A stretch of 64,000 nt of DNA, taken from NCBI RefSeq assembly GCF_001611975.1, contig NZ_CP014525.1, forward strand, positions 1,976,001 through 2,040,000. The letters are read 5' to 3'. The DNA comes from Haematospirillum jordaniae. Its GTDB lineage: Bacteria; Pseudomonadota; Alphaproteobacteria; Rhodospirillales; Rhodospirillaceae. Positions 26,307 to 35,341 of this stretch are shown piece by piece. The translations under genes and the position numbers were made by a program. How positions within the stretch are numbered: the stretch's first letter is position 1; every line of letters begins with the position of its first letter. The notes beneath the pieces are model-generated. The model was not told where the DNA came from. It saw only the letters and a list, made by a program, of their open reading frames with translations, and did not search any database.

Positions 26307-27878
26307 ATGCCGAATGTTCCTCCGCCTCCCTCATCAGGCGCCCCTCTGCCTCCAACGCCATCTGTTTCGGGCTCTGTCACCCTTCTTTCTCCCCCTACCC
26401 CAGTGGCATCACTACCCGCGGGGACAAAAATCGAGGCCGTTGTCGTTCGCTCGCTGCAACCGTCTCGTCACGACGTTCTTCTTGATACACCTTATGGCCA
26501 AATAAAAGCCAACCTGCCCACCACGCTTACTCTGGCAGCGGGAACACGTCTTGTTCTGGAGACGACAGAATTCCGACCTGGACAGGCTGTCATGCTTCGC
26601 ATCATGGCTGTAAACCCTGTGCCATGGCTATCCCCCAAGCCTGATACTCTTTTGGGATCCACTCCTCCCGGGCTTGGTGTAAATCCAGCAGCTGCAGCAG
26701 TATGGCAAACATCATTACCCAGTCACATACCTGCGCAGGTTATTGCCGCACCAGATCATTTCTTCCCGTCTCACTCTGATCGCAGTTCAGCCCCCTTGCC
26801 TCCGTGGCCGATAGGGACAACTGTTCTGTTTCGTCTCACCCCTATTGCATCCAGTAATGCCGGAGCAGCATCCGCGTCGTCATCCATACACTCTCCTGCC
26901 CCTACCTCTCAAACAGGACTGCTGACAGAGCAAGGTTCCATAACCCAACCTATGCCGCAGGGCACTCCATCGGCTGCATCAACACCCATCCCCGGATCTA
27001 TAACGGGGATCATCGCCCCACACACCAATTCCGGACGTGCCATTATTGCCACTCCCATGGGCTTACTATCCATGGATCGCCCCCTGTCCCTTCCCGCTGG
27101 TACCCCTGTTAGCTTGGATATTATACAAGTCACCCCACAACTCGCTCATCCAGACATTATATCATCAGCTGAAAGCATGAAAATCGGCTCCGTATCCGTG
27201 CCTAGCTGGCCCGGAATGGAGCGGGCCTTGGCCATAGCCCTGCAGACCAACGGACCAGACGGGATCAAGGCCTTGATCCACCATCTTCCAACCAGCGACG
27301 GACGCATGCTGCTCGCTCTTATGGCATTCAGCCAGTTATCACGCCCGGCTAGCAGCACACGCCCGTGGCCGGGGGAGAGCGTGCGCGACATTCTTGAGCA
27401 ATCCCTAGGGCGTGAAAGCGCACGTGCCCTTTCCGCAGAACTACGCGAGATGATACGCCCCTCTACAGATGGGGGAGGAGACTGGAGACTACAGAACCTC
27501 CCCTTCCTGAATGGAAACAGTATTGAAAAGATTACCCTTATCAGCAGGCGTGACGGAGAGCAGGACAGTGAAAAAGACGCAGTGAAAGCAAAAAAAGGAG
27601 AACGATTCCGTTTTCTGCTTAATCTCAACCTTTCCCGCCTTGGCCCCATGCAATTCGATGGTCTTTACCTGTATAAGGATCGCCGTCTGGACCTGCTGAT
27701 CCGCACGCACATCCCCTTGGATATAGAGATCAGAACCACTATGCTGGCCTTGTATACCAACGCATCCCAAGCCCTGAACTTGGTCGGAAGCCTTTTATTC
27801 CATGCCTCACCATCATTCGCTGGACCGGCTGATGCTATACCCGGACACCCTGATCCAGGCCCGGGTCTGATCGTATAA
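26307..27878 (+). CDS. FliK-like protein of the flagellar cluster, function unproven
   Basis: I cannot assign a proven role. The N-terminus (1-35) is Pro/Ser-rich. Residues about 36-90 (LPAGTKIEAVVVRS to AAGTRLVLETTEF) and about 225-285 (GSITGIIAPH to LPAGTPVSLDIIQ) look like two copies of a small beta-barrel module. The C-terminus (about 430-500) has FLLNLNLSRLGPMQFDGLYLYKDRRLDLLIRT in outline, resembling the beta-rich Flg_hook end of FliK-type proteins. FliK proteins of other phyla also pair LPAGT-like modules with such a C-terminus. The 523-residue length coincides with the true FliK here. A GGGGGA site precedes the ATG. It is last in the flagellar run, 21 bp after flhG. Confidence 0.6.
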   Translation: MPNVPPPPSSGAPLPPTPSVSGSVTLLSPPTPVASLPAGTKIEAVVVRSLQPSRHDVLLDTPYGQIKANLPTTLTLAAGTRLVLETTEFRPGQAVMLRIMAVNPVPWLSPKPDTLLGSTPPGLGVNPAAAAVWQTSLPSHIPAQVIAAPDHFFPSHSDRSSAPLPPWPIGTTVLFRLTPIASSNAGAASASSSIHSPAPTSQTGLLTEQGSITQPMPQGTPSAASTPIPGSITGIIAPHTNSGRAIIATPMGLLSMDRPLSLPAGTPVSLDIIQVTPQLAHPDIISSAESMKIGSVSVPSWPGMERALAIALQTNGPDGIKALIHHLPTSDGRMLLALMAFSQLSRPASSTRPWPGESVRDILEQSLGRESARALSAELREMIRPSTDGGGDWRLQNLPFLNGNSIEKITLISRRDGEQDSEKDAVKAKKGERFRFLLNLNLSRLGPMQFDGLYLYKDRRLDLLIRTHIPLDIEIRTTMLALYTNASQALNLVGSLLFHASPSFAGPADAIPGHPDPGPGLIV

Positions 27879-28031
27879 GGAAATGGGGGACAGCTTCGCC
27901 GCCAACCAAGTATATGTTGCATGAACAGCATGCCGTGCAGAGCATTTGACATACATATAAGGGCTGTACTAGGGATCAGGACGTGAGAGACAGTCCGTAT
28001 AGATTCAAAGGATACGAGGAGACCGTACGGG

Positions 28032-29303
28032 ATGGCTGCCAAACTCACCGGTGATCCCAAAGGATATTACCGCGTTCTGGGCCTTGATCCCGGATCGGAT
28101 GGCGCCGCTGTCAAAACAGCTTTTCGTCAGCTGGCCATGGCACTGCATCCGGATCGAAATAACAGCCCGGATGCACACGAAAAGTTTCATGCCATCACCG
28201 CAGCCTACGAGATTCTCTCCAACCCCGAGAAAAAGGCGCAATACGATGCGCTGTCCCGGAGTACTGATACAGCTGAAAAACAGCAAACACAGTATAAACG
28301 GCAAGCGTCAGCAGGAACAGGGGCACGGGACAAGCAGAAGTCCGAACGTACAGACCCCAGACCCTCAGCCAATCAAGCCAGACAGGAAAAACCGCAAGAC
28401 CAACGACGGAAACGGACATGGTCCACGTCATCTCCTCCTCCCCTTCTCCCGCTATCCACATGCGATCGCTGTGGTCGTGTTGCAGCACAGCCGCGTTACG
28501 TTATTTTTCCACTGGTTCGCGGGATGTTGGCACGCAGTCTTCACTCCAGCATCGAGGGTCTGTACTGCCGTCGCTGCGCCGATATCACCGGCTTGCAGGT
28601 TTCCATCCGGAATTGGCTTTTGGGCTGGTGGAGCCTGTCTGGACCCGTTGATACCATTCATGCCCTTTGGGTAACCGCACGGGGAGGGATTCTGCCTGCG
28701 GATCGCAACTATCGGACCCTTATGCACCAGGCGCGCGCCTTCTTGGCCAGACAAGACAGGGACATGGCCTATAATATCGCACGGCAGGCCAGACAATTTG
28801 CCACAACAGTGGGGCAACAGTACATGGCGGATAGCCTTGTCCCGGCCTCCCCACAGTCGGCGGCCCGCCAACTGAAAAATCGATGGAGCGGCGTGGGCGC
28901 TTTCCGTCTGCTTCAATTGTCGCCACTGTACTTGGCCGGTGCCGCAACAGCTGTTATCAGCTGGAATACAGTCCGCGATGCCGAGCTGCCCCTTGTCAGG
29001 CCTGATCAGGACAAGCCTAGAAACACTGACTCTGCATCCCCGTCGTCATCATCCCTGAAAGCGGGGGGACTGCATGAAACCATGGCCGCGGGCTTGGCCA
29101 TACGCAGCGGACCCGGGACAAGTTTCCAAAAAACGGGAGAATTGGCAGCCGGTGCCATGGTTCTGGTGACAGAAATCGATACCGGCGGTAACTGGGCTCG
29201 TATTATCACGCCGGAAGGCATGTCAGGCTATGTCCCGTCCCGGTTTCTTAACCCGGTTCATATTCCACGCCAGCAGCGAGAAACAACGACGCAACGAGAA
29301 TAG
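28032..29303 (+). CDS. J-domain protein with zinc-binding cysteines, one membrane helix and SH3b domain
   Basis: The 423 residues start with a J domain (about 10-75) with the HPD catalytic triad at 39-41, so it should stimulate a DnaK-type chaperone in the cytosol. A disordered basic linker follows. CDRCG (144-148) and CRRC (179-182) form a likely four-cysteine zinc site. Residues 292-311 form a membrane helix. The C-terminus (about 348-406) is a bacterial SH3 domain (LAIRSGPGTSFQKTGELAAGAMVLV, GNWARI, GYVPSRFL), which would be periplasmic. It is not DnaJ, CbpA or DjlA. A GAGGAGA site precedes the ATG. It lies between the flagellar genes and exbB, with no obvious operon partner. Confidence 0.75.
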   Translation: MAAKLTGDPKGYYRVLGLDPGSDGAAVKTAFRQLAMALHPDRNNSPDAHEKFHAITAAYEILSNPEKKAQYDALSRSTDTAEKQQTQYKRQASAGTGARDKQKSERTDPRPSANQARQEKPQDQRRKRTWSTSSPPPLLPLSTCDRCGRVAAQPRYVIFPLVRGMLARSLHSSIEGLYCRRCADITGLQVSIRNWLLGWWSLSGPVDTIHALWVTARGGILPADRNYRTLMHQARAFLARQDRDMAYNIARQARQFATTVGQQYMADSLVPASPQSAARQLKNRWSGVGAFRLLQLSPLYLAGAATAVISWNTVRDAELPLVRPDQDKPRNTDSASPSSSSLKAGGLHETMAAGLAIRSGPGTSFQKTGELAAGAMVLVTEIDTGGNWARIITPEGMSGYVPSRFLNPVHIPRQQRETTTQRE

Positions 29304-29460
29304 GGCAAAGTATACCTGCAGTAAGGCATACCGGCAGAATCAGGCAAAAAAGACCGATCATGGGCTGGACCCAGCTCTGTCAGGACGTGTATGCTGGCAC
29401 AAGTCTTGTTGCGGATGACTCTCACTTTCCATAAAGTGCCTGCCTCTCCGGACAATCGGA

Positions 29461-29485
29461 CAGCGCGGAAATCAAGGCAGCGCTG
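29461..29485 (+). promoter_or_regulatory. Hairpin upstream of exbB
   Basis: The arms CAGCGC and GCGCTG enclose a 13-nt loop 40 bp before the exbB start, and a T6 run lies between it and the ATG. It might be a leader or attenuator structure. No Fur or RirA box was recognised. Confidence 0.25.
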
Positions 29486-29524
29486 TTCCAGAATGCCCCG
29501 CCAGGGCGGACAGGGTTTTTTAGA

Positions 29525-30433
29525 ATGTATAAAATAAATGCAAAAGTATTCTCGACAGACACCATACGCCTTCTGACTATCCTAGCGGCCGTGGCGCTTT
29601 TATGTGTGTTTTCTCTCCTGTCCCAAGCATCCGCGACCGATACCACAGCAGAAGCAACAACCGCTGCTGTTGAAGCCACCGTTTCAGCACTACCTCATGA
29701 TCTTTCACTGGGCGGGATGTTCATGGCTGCCGACAGCGTGGTCAAGGCTGTTATGGGATGCCTAGCTCTTGCTTCGGTTATGACATGGACCATTTGGGGG
29801 GCAAAAAGCCTTGAATTACGCAAGGCAAAACGCGACCTATCCCGTGCTATCCACGCACTGGATACATGCCGTACAGCGGAAGAAGCACGCACTGTACTCC
29901 GCGATCATAACGGCTTGTGCCACACAATGATCGGGGCTGCCATTACTGAAATCACCCTGTCCGGAGAGAGCGGTAAGGAGGGCATCAAAGACAGGACATC
30001 TTCGCGGCTTGAACAGGTTGAGGCCGATGCCGGGCGGCGTATGGCCTCAGGCCTAGGTATCCTAGCCAGCATAGGCTCGAACAGCCCATTCATTGGTCTG
30101 TTCGGCACTGTCTGGGGGATCATGGACAGCTTCATTGGTATTTCAAAAGCACAAACAACAAACTTAGCGATCGTGGCGCCAGGTATCGCCGAGGCTTTAC
30201 TGGCAACGGCAATGGGGCTGGTAGCGGCAATCCCGGCGGTTATCCTGTATAATCTGCTGGTTCGCTCAATAGGAGCATACCGTGGTCTTGTTGGCAATAT
30301 GTCGGCAACTATGCTGCGTCTGGTCAGTCGTGAGCTCGATCTGCGCTCGGAGAGCTCTCCCGATATTCATCAGCCACGCAACCATCATTCCTCCCCCGTC
30401 CGGGTGGCAATCCCGCGCTCTGCTGCGGAGTAA
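29525..30433 (+). CDS. exbB: TonB-system proton channel subunit ExbB
   Basis: ExbB with ExbD uses the proton gradient to energise TonB for outer-membrane uptake of iron complexes or other ligands. The 302 residues include an N-terminal hydrophobic segment (about 15-38, signal or anchor), a membrane helix near 70-92, and the MotA/TolQ/ExbB core. The core shows GILASIGSNSPFIGLFGTVWGIMDSF and PGIAEALLATAMGLVAAIPAVILYN. It is followed by exbD after 6 bp. The substrate is unknown, as no TonB-dependent receptor is in the window. Confidence 0.93.
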   Translation: MYKINAKVFSTDTIRLLTILAAVALLCVFSLLSQASATDTTAEATTAAVEATVSALPHDLSLGGMFMAADSVVKAVMGCLALASVMTWTIWGAKSLELRKAKRDLSRAIHALDTCRTAEEARTVLRDHNGLCHTMIGAAITEITLSGESGKEGIKDRTSSRLEQVEADAGRRMASGLGILASIGSNSPFIGLFGTVWGIMDSFIGISKAQTTNLAIVAPGIAEALLATAMGLVAAIPAVILYNLLVRSIGAYRGLVGNMSATMLRLVSRELDLRSESSPDIHQPRNHHSSPVRVAIPRSAAE

Positions 30434-30439
30434 GAAAGC

Positions 30440-30865
30440 ATGGCAGGCCCTATTCATAATAATCGTGATGAACTAATAGAAAATCACGCTATCAATGTGA
30501 CACCCTTTATCGATGTTGTTCTGGTGCTGTTGGTCGTCTTCATGGTAGCCGCCCCCCTGTCGACCGTTGACACACCCGTTGATCTGCCCTCCTCAACCGC
30601 GATACCAACACCCAGACCAGACAATCCCGTCTTTCTGACAGTGACCCGCGACGGGAACCTTCTTCTGGCGCAGGAAACACTGTCCACCGCCATGCTCCCC
30701 GCAGCACTGAACGCACAGACCGGTCAGAACCGGGAACAACGTATTTTTCTTATGGCAGACAAGGCGGTGAATTACGGAACAGTCATGGCCGTCATGAATG
30801 TACTACGGGACAATGGATATCTGAAAATTGCCCTGACCGGAGTGGAGGAAGGACAAAATCCGTGA
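30440..30865 (+). CDS. exbD: TonB-system subunit ExbD
   Basis: The 141-residue protein has one N-terminal membrane helix with the essential aspartate in NVTPFIDVVLVLLVVFM and a periplasmic domain (FLTVTRDGNLLL, IFLMADKAVNYGTVMAVMNVLRDNGY). It partners ExbB in the plasma membrane. Its stop overlaps the tonB GTG start (GTGA), showing translational coupling. Confidence 0.94.
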   Translation: MAGPIHNNRDELIENHAINVTPFIDVVLVLLVVFMVAAPLSTVDTPVDLPSSTAIPTPRPDNPVFLTVTRDGNLLLAQETLSTAMLPAALNAQTGQNREQRIFLMADKAVNYGTVMAVMNVLRDNGYLKIALTGVEEGQNP

Positions 30866-31602
30866 GGAAGCACACAGTATCCTTGCCATGGGAGCCACAG
30901 TCCTTCAATCGCTGGGCGAGCTGTTTTGGTACTGTACTTCTGGCTCACGGCCTTCTTGTTGCTGCAACACTGGGGACCTGGATCACACCGGAGCCGACAA
31001 CAGGCTTTGTCACAGGGCAAGCTTTGCTTGTTGACATGCTGCCTGCGCCGCCAGCCTCTGCACCACCATCTCATGCGGTAGAAGAACCACACCAGCAAGA
31101 GCAAAAGCTGCAACCCGTTCAGGAAGCAGACGTAACGCTCCCCAAGCCGGCCCCCAAGACAGAATCGCGCCGCCGCAAGACCAATCCCAAGCCTACCGCA
31201 TTACATACGGAAGAGAACCCTGTACAACGAAAGCGGTCACAGGATACGGCAGGCAGACAAGAAGCTTCTTCCAACACCAGCGCCATAACGCAGTCCGACA
31301 GCTCTGCTGCAGCCAAGATGTCACTCTGGCATGGCCAGATCTTGTCACATCTTGAACGCCATAAGCATTACCCCCGCCTTGCAAAAGCACGCTATCAGGA
31401 AGGTACTGTTATTATCCGGTTCAGGATTGCCAGAACGGGGGATGTTTTATCCGTAGCCCTTGAAGAATCATCGGGCTTCCCGCTTCTGGATCAGGAGGGC
31501 CTAGATCTTGTAAGGCGCGCAAGCCCTCTTCCTCCCCCTCCGCCCGGAACGGAAAGCTCTGCCCTAGAGCTTGTCTCTCCAATACAATTCTACCTGAGAT
31601 AG
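30862..31602 (+). CDS. tonB: Energy transducer TonB
   Basis: TonB carries energy from ExbBD to outer-membrane receptors. There is a membrane anchor at about 13-33, a Pro/Lys/Glu-rich periplasm-spanning region, and a C-terminal TonB domain (about 155-246). The domain shows HLERHKHYPRLAKARYQEGTVIIRFRI, SSGFPLLDQEGLDLVRRASPLPPPP and a final IQFYLR. The start is GTG, overlapping exbD. Confidence 0.93.
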   Translation: MRKHTVSLPWEPQSFNRWASCFGTVLLAHGLLVAATLGTWITPEPTTGFVTGQALLVDMLPAPPASAPPSHAVEEPHQQEQKLQPVQEADVTLPKPAPKTESRRRKTNPKPTALHTEENPVQRKRSQDTAGRQEASSNTSAITQSDSSAAAKMSLWHGQILSHLERHKHYPRLAKARYQEGTVIIRFRIARTGDVLSVALEESSGFPLLDQEGLDLVRRASPLPPPPPGTESSALELVSPIQFYLR

Positions 31603-31738
31603 GAGCCAAGGATCCCGGTGACACATCTTGGTCAAGTATGCTGGTTTTGCGTCAGTATATTTGCCATACTCACTGAGGTCTTCCTGAATACCAGAATACC
31701 CAGTCAACACTCTATCGCATGACAAGGGGTGAGCGCGC

Positions 31739-32650
31739 ATGTTCCAGACCATCAGTCCCTGTCAGGCATGGCGGATGTTGAGGTTGGCAATTGTTGTGCT
31801 GCTGGTTGCGCTGCTTCCTATATCTGGCCCCTGCTTGGCGCAAGAGCCTATGGAAGTGCGGACACCTGCCCCGGAAAATCCAAATGACCCCCGCTTTGCT
31901 TGGTCTGTAGAGGTGCTGAAGATGGCCCTACAGGCAACAGAGCAGGACTTTGGCCCATGGAAATTAGTTCTGGAATCCAGGGTCTCGGATCGAACACGGT
32001 TGGAAACAGAGCTTGAGAAGGGGGGCTTGATCAATGTTGCCCTTCTCCCCAGCTGCACGATCAGTGACAAACGGTTCATGCGGGTCAGTCACGTTGCGGA
32101 CCGGGGACTTTTGGGATACCGGGTTGCCATTATACGAGCCGGTGAGCAAAACAAGTTTTCCGGTATCAAGACCCTGAATGATCTTGCCGCCTTCCCCGTT
32201 GCCTCTGGCCGGAACTGGCATATAAGCAAAATCTTCATAGGTAATGACTTGCCCGTGACTCTGTGGCCTGATCTGGATGGCTTGTATAATCTCCTGTCTA
32301 TAGGTCGGGTGGATTATTTATCCCGTAGCGTCTACGAAGTCATGCGTGAGCTTGATCACTACAAGCAGACATACCCGGATCTGGCGATTGAACAAACAAT
32401 ACTGGTCCGAACCCCGATCGCTATGTGGCTTTACGTATCAGTCGGTGAGGACAGGCTAAAAGAGCGCCTCGAAGCAGGGATGGACCGTATCTTGGCCAAT
32501 GGAACCCTGAAGACCCGGTTTGACGCACTATTCCGCAAGGACTTGGAAGTTCTTAACCTGAAGAGCCGCCACGTTATCATGCTGAATGATCCAGATGCCC
32601 ACGGCCCCACGCTGGCAATCCCAACCACAGAGTTACTTACGGGTCAATAG
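31739..32650 (+). CDS. Periplasmic substrate-binding protein-like (SBP family 3)
   Basis: This is a 303-residue exported protein with a signal peptide ending near CLAQ (about 35). The body resembles the bilobal extracellular solute-binding fold: a SVEVLKMALQATEQDFGPW first segment, GYRVAIIRAG, FSGIKTLNDLAAFPVA, RVDYLSRSVYEVMREL and a final LKTRFDALFRKDL. No permease or ATPase lies nearby, so it may be an orphan sensor-like binding protein rather than part of a transporter. AAGGGG precedes the ATG. Its end overlaps the convergent fliJ by 18 bp. Confidence 0.7.
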   Translation: MFQTISPCQAWRMLRLAIVVLLVALLPISGPCLAQEPMEVRTPAPENPNDPRFAWSVEVLKMALQATEQDFGPWKLVLESRVSDRTRLETELEKGGLINVALLPSCTISDKRFMRVSHVADRGLLGYRVAIIRAGEQNKFSGIKTLNDLAAFPVASGRNWHISKIFIGNDLPVTLWPDLDGLYNLLSIGRVDYLSRSVYEVMRELDHYKQTYPDLAIEQTILVRTPIAMWLYVSVGEDRLKERLEAGMDRILANGTLKTRFDALFRKDLEVLNLKSRHVIMLNDPDAHGPTLAIPTTELLTGQ

Positions 32651-33079
32651 ACTGGTCCGCCCCCCGCGACGGCGATAAATCTCAAGACCGATGTCATCCT
32701 GCAGGGCACGCTCTTGGCGTTCACGCATGGATATCTCACGCCCGATACGGTTGTCCTCGGCGATTTCACTGGTCTTCAGTTCCTTGAATGCCTCGGCCAG
32801 CGTATCACGGGCAGCACTGATCTGCCGACGAAGGTCTTTCAGGGTTTTTTCAAGTGTCTCGCGGCGCTCCTTGGCCCAGCGCACATACCCACCATAAGTC
32901 AAACCGGCACCCAAGGGATCAGCCGCTGCTGCATGACGCTCCTTGATCCCCTGCTCTTCCAGAGCAAGCAGCAAAGCAATAAGCTGCTCTTCAGAAGCGA
33001 TAAGACGCGCCAGGAAACGACGTTTCTCATCCACATCCCACTTACGCAGACGCACAAGACCCTTCAGGGTACGCGACAT
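32633..33079 (-). CDS. fliJ: Flagellar export chaperone-like protein FliJ
   Basis: FliJ is a small coiled-coil protein that fits into the FliI ATPase ring and helps drive export. The 148 residues are almost wholly helical and charged (KGLVRLRKWDVDEKRRFLARLIASEEQ; ERRETLEKTLKDLRRQISAARDTL). Sequence alone would be weak, but the gene follows fliI by 13 bp. An ORF reading further upstream overlaps fliI and is rejected; the chosen ATG has AAGGGGG 7-8 nt before it. Confidence 0.88.
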   Translation of the reverse strand: MSRTLKGLVRLRKWDVDEKRRFLARLIASEEQLIALLLALEEQGIKERHAAAADPLGAGLTYGGYVRWAKERRETLEKTLKDLRRQISAARDTLAEAFKELKTSEIAEDNRIGREISMRERQERALQDDIGLEIYRRRGGRTSLLTRK

Positions 33080-33092
33080 AACAGCCCCCTTC

Positions 33093-34439
33093 TTATCTGC
33101 TCTCAGCTGCCATCTCGAACCCGACGGCCTCGGCCAAGGCCGTATACGTTTGGTCCAGCGTTGCGGACTCAGTCTTGCCCTGACCAAGAACGGCTTCTAT
33201 ACGGGGATATAGGGCTATGGCCTCGTCCACTTCCGCATTGGATCCATCTTTGTAGGCACCAAGGCGTATCAGTTCACTCATGTCCTCATAAACCGACACA
33301 ATCCTACGGCAGCGGGAAACCAACTGGTTTTGCCATTCCGTATTGCAGCCGGGCATGGTCCGGGAAACAGATCGCAGGATGTTCATGGCGGGATAGCGGC
33401 CCCTCTCGCTGATAGACCGCTCCAGCACAACGTGCCCATCCAGAATACCGCGCACAGCATCCGAGACAGGCTCGTTATGATCATCCCCCTCAACCAGAAC
33501 TGTGAACAGACCGGTTATGTTGCCTTGCCCGGGACCTCCGGGGCCAGCACGCTCCAGCAACTTGGGCAACTCGGCAAAAACGGTTGGCGTATACCCCTTG
33601 CTGGCGGGTGGTTCTCCCGCAGAAAGGCTGATCTCGCGCTGGGCCATGGCAAAACGGGTCACACTGTCCATCAAACAGAGGACTTCGGCACCCCTATCCC
33701 GGAAATATTCTGCAATTGTCATGGTCAGATAAGCAGCCTGACGCCGGATCAAGGGTGGCTCATCAGACGTGGCAATCACAACAACAGAACGGGCCAAACC
33801 TTCAGGCCCCAAATCATCTTCTATAAACTCCCGGGCCTCACGCCCACGCTCTCCTATAAGTCCACAAACGATCACATCAGCCGACGAATACTTGGCCATC
33901 ATGGACATGACAGAGGATTTCCCCACGCCTGATGCGGCAAAAATTCCCATACGCTGGCCAACGCAGCACGTTGTGAAGGCATTCAGGCACCGGATGCCTA
34001 GGTCCAGTTTTCCACCCACTCTCTGTCGTGCATGAGCTGGTGGCGGCGAGGCCCGAACCGGATAGGCAACAGGTCCTGACAACAAAGGCCCCAAACTGTC
34101 AGCAGGCTCAGCCATGGCGGTTATGACGCGCCCCAGCCAGGATTCATGCGGATAAACAGCCGGAGCAGCAGCCACTACCTCGGCACAAGCCCCCAAACCT
34201 ATACCGTCCAATGTCCCAAAAGGCATCAGCAGTGCCCGACCATCGCGAAAACCGACGATCTCACCTGGCACCATGTGCCGATCCCGCCTTGTGAGCATCA
34301 CACGGTCACCAACCGAGACAGAAGTTTGTATGCCTCCAACTTCGACCAGAAGCCCCTGCACAGCAACCACCCGACCAAAAAGCCTGTAATCAGGCAAGCG
34401 AGCAATGTCTGTCAGCAGATTGCTTGTCGGTATGGGCAT
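33093..34439 (-). CDS. fliI: Flagellar export ATPase FliI
   Basis: This F1-beta-like ATPase energises flagellar protein export in the cytosol. The 448 residues contain Walker A AASGVGKS (168-175), GLIGERGREAREFIED, VLCLMDSVTRFAMAQREISLSAGEPP in outline, and SERGRYPAMNILRSVSR. It is divergent from ctrA across a 176-bp gap with a perfect CtrA box, so control by CtrA is likely. Confidence 0.97.
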   Translation of the reverse strand: MPIPTSNLLTDIARLPDYRLFGRVVAVQGLLVEVGGIQTSVSVGDRVMLTRRDRHMVPGEIVGFRDGRALLMPFGTLDGIGLGACAEVVAAAPAVYPHESWLGRVITAMAEPADSLGPLLSGPVAYPVRASPPPAHARQRVGGKLDLGIRCLNAFTTCCVGQRMGIFAASGVGKSSVMSMMAKYSSADVIVCGLIGERGREAREFIEDDLGPEGLARSVVVIATSDEPPLIRRQAAYLTMTIAEYFRDRGAEVLCLMDSVTRFAMAQREISLSAGEPPASKGYTPTVFAELPKLLERAGPGGPGQGNITGLFTVLVEGDDHNEPVSDAVRGILDGHVVLERSISERGRYPAMNILRSVSRTMPGCNTEWQNQLVSRCRRIVSVYEDMSELIRLGAYKDGSNAEVDEAIALYPRIEAVLGQGKTESATLDQTYTALAEAVGFEMAAESR

Positions 34440-34539
34440 ACGAGGATCTTTCTGCCATGAATCACAAGATACTGCGTACTGTTACATTACGGGCACACAG
34501 ACACTTGGTGCTTGCACGTAACAATCAATCACTCTATCG

Positions 34540-34554
34540 TTAATGTCGGGTTAA
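34540..34554. promoter_or_regulatory. CtrA box between fliI and ctrA
   Basis: This is a perfect TTAA-N7-TTAA site. It ends 61 bp before the ctrA ATG and lies about 100 bp upstream of the fliI ATG. It fits CtrA autoregulation and control of fliI-fliJ. GANTC sites, the target of the cell-cycle methylase CcrM, occur at 34459-34463 and 34566-34570. Confidence 0.7.
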
Positions 34555-34615
34555 TCGGATGTCCGGATTCAAAGAACAGGGATCAAGACGTCTGCGCAGA
34601 GCATGAGGGTGCCCC

Positions 34616-35341
34616 ATGCGCGTTCTTGTCGTAGAAGACGATACAGCCACCCGGCAGAGTATCGAACTCATGCTTCGCAAAGAGCAGTGGGTTGTTGATT
34701 CCACCAACCTAGGCGAAGACGGTCTGGAGATTGGCAAGCTCTACGACTATGATATCATCCTGCTTGACTTAGTCCTCCCGGACATGGATGGAATGGACGT
34801 CATCCGGCAGCTACGGGCTGCACGGATTGGAACGCCGGTCCTGATTTTGTCCGGCCTTGACGAACCAGACAGAAAAGTACGCGGGCTTGGCAGCGGTGCC
34901 GATGACTATTTGACAAAGCCATTCGACCGCTCAGAGCTGATCGCGCGCATTCAGGCAATCGTGCGACGCTCAAAAGGCCACTCTCAATCCGTCGTGCGAA
35001 CCGGACGCCTGTGCGTCAATCTGGATGCCCATACCGTCACGATCGACAGCAACCCCGTACACCTGACGGTCAAGGAATACGGCATCCTAGAGCTTCTGGC
35101 TCTCCGCAAGGGCACAACTCTAACCAAGGACCAATTTCTCAGCCATCTTTACAATGGCATTGATGAACCTGAGCTGAAAATTATCGATGTTTTCATCTGC
35201 AAGCTACGCAAGAAACTTGCCGTAGCATCAGATGGGGATAATTACATCGAAACAGTCTGGGGACGTGGCTATGTACTGCGCGATCCATCCGCTGCAGCAG
35301 AAACGGCAGCTCCTCAGACACCAGACGCTGTATCAGCCTAA
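34616..35341 (+). CDS. ctrA: Cell-cycle and motility response regulator CtrA
   Basis: CtrA is an OmpR-family regulator. In Caulobacter it controls replication, division and flagella; in Rhodospirillales it mainly controls motility. The 241 residues match throughout: MRVLVVEDDTAT, phospho-acceptor D51 in DIILLDLVLPDMDGMDV, TKPFDRSELIARI, RRSKGHSQSVV, LRKGTTLTKDQFLSHLY, and the near-invariant recognition segment DEPELKIIDVFICKLRKKL. The 13-residue Ala-rich tail lacks the classic AA degradation end but contains AAAE. A perfect CtrA box upstream suggests autoregulation. Its end overlaps convergent pdxY by 9 bp. Confidence 0.97.
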   Translation: MRVLVVEDDTATRQSIELMLRKEQWVVDSTNLGEDGLEIGKLYDYDIILLDLVLPDMDGMDVIRQLRAARIGTPVLILSGLDEPDRKVRGLGSGADDYLTKPFDRSELIARIQAIVRRSKGHSQSVVRTGRLCVNLDAHTVTIDSNPVHLTVKEYGILELLALRKGTTLTKDQFLSHLYNGIDEPELKIIDVFICKLRKKLAVASDGDNYIETVWGRGYVLRDPSAAAETAAPQTPDAVSA

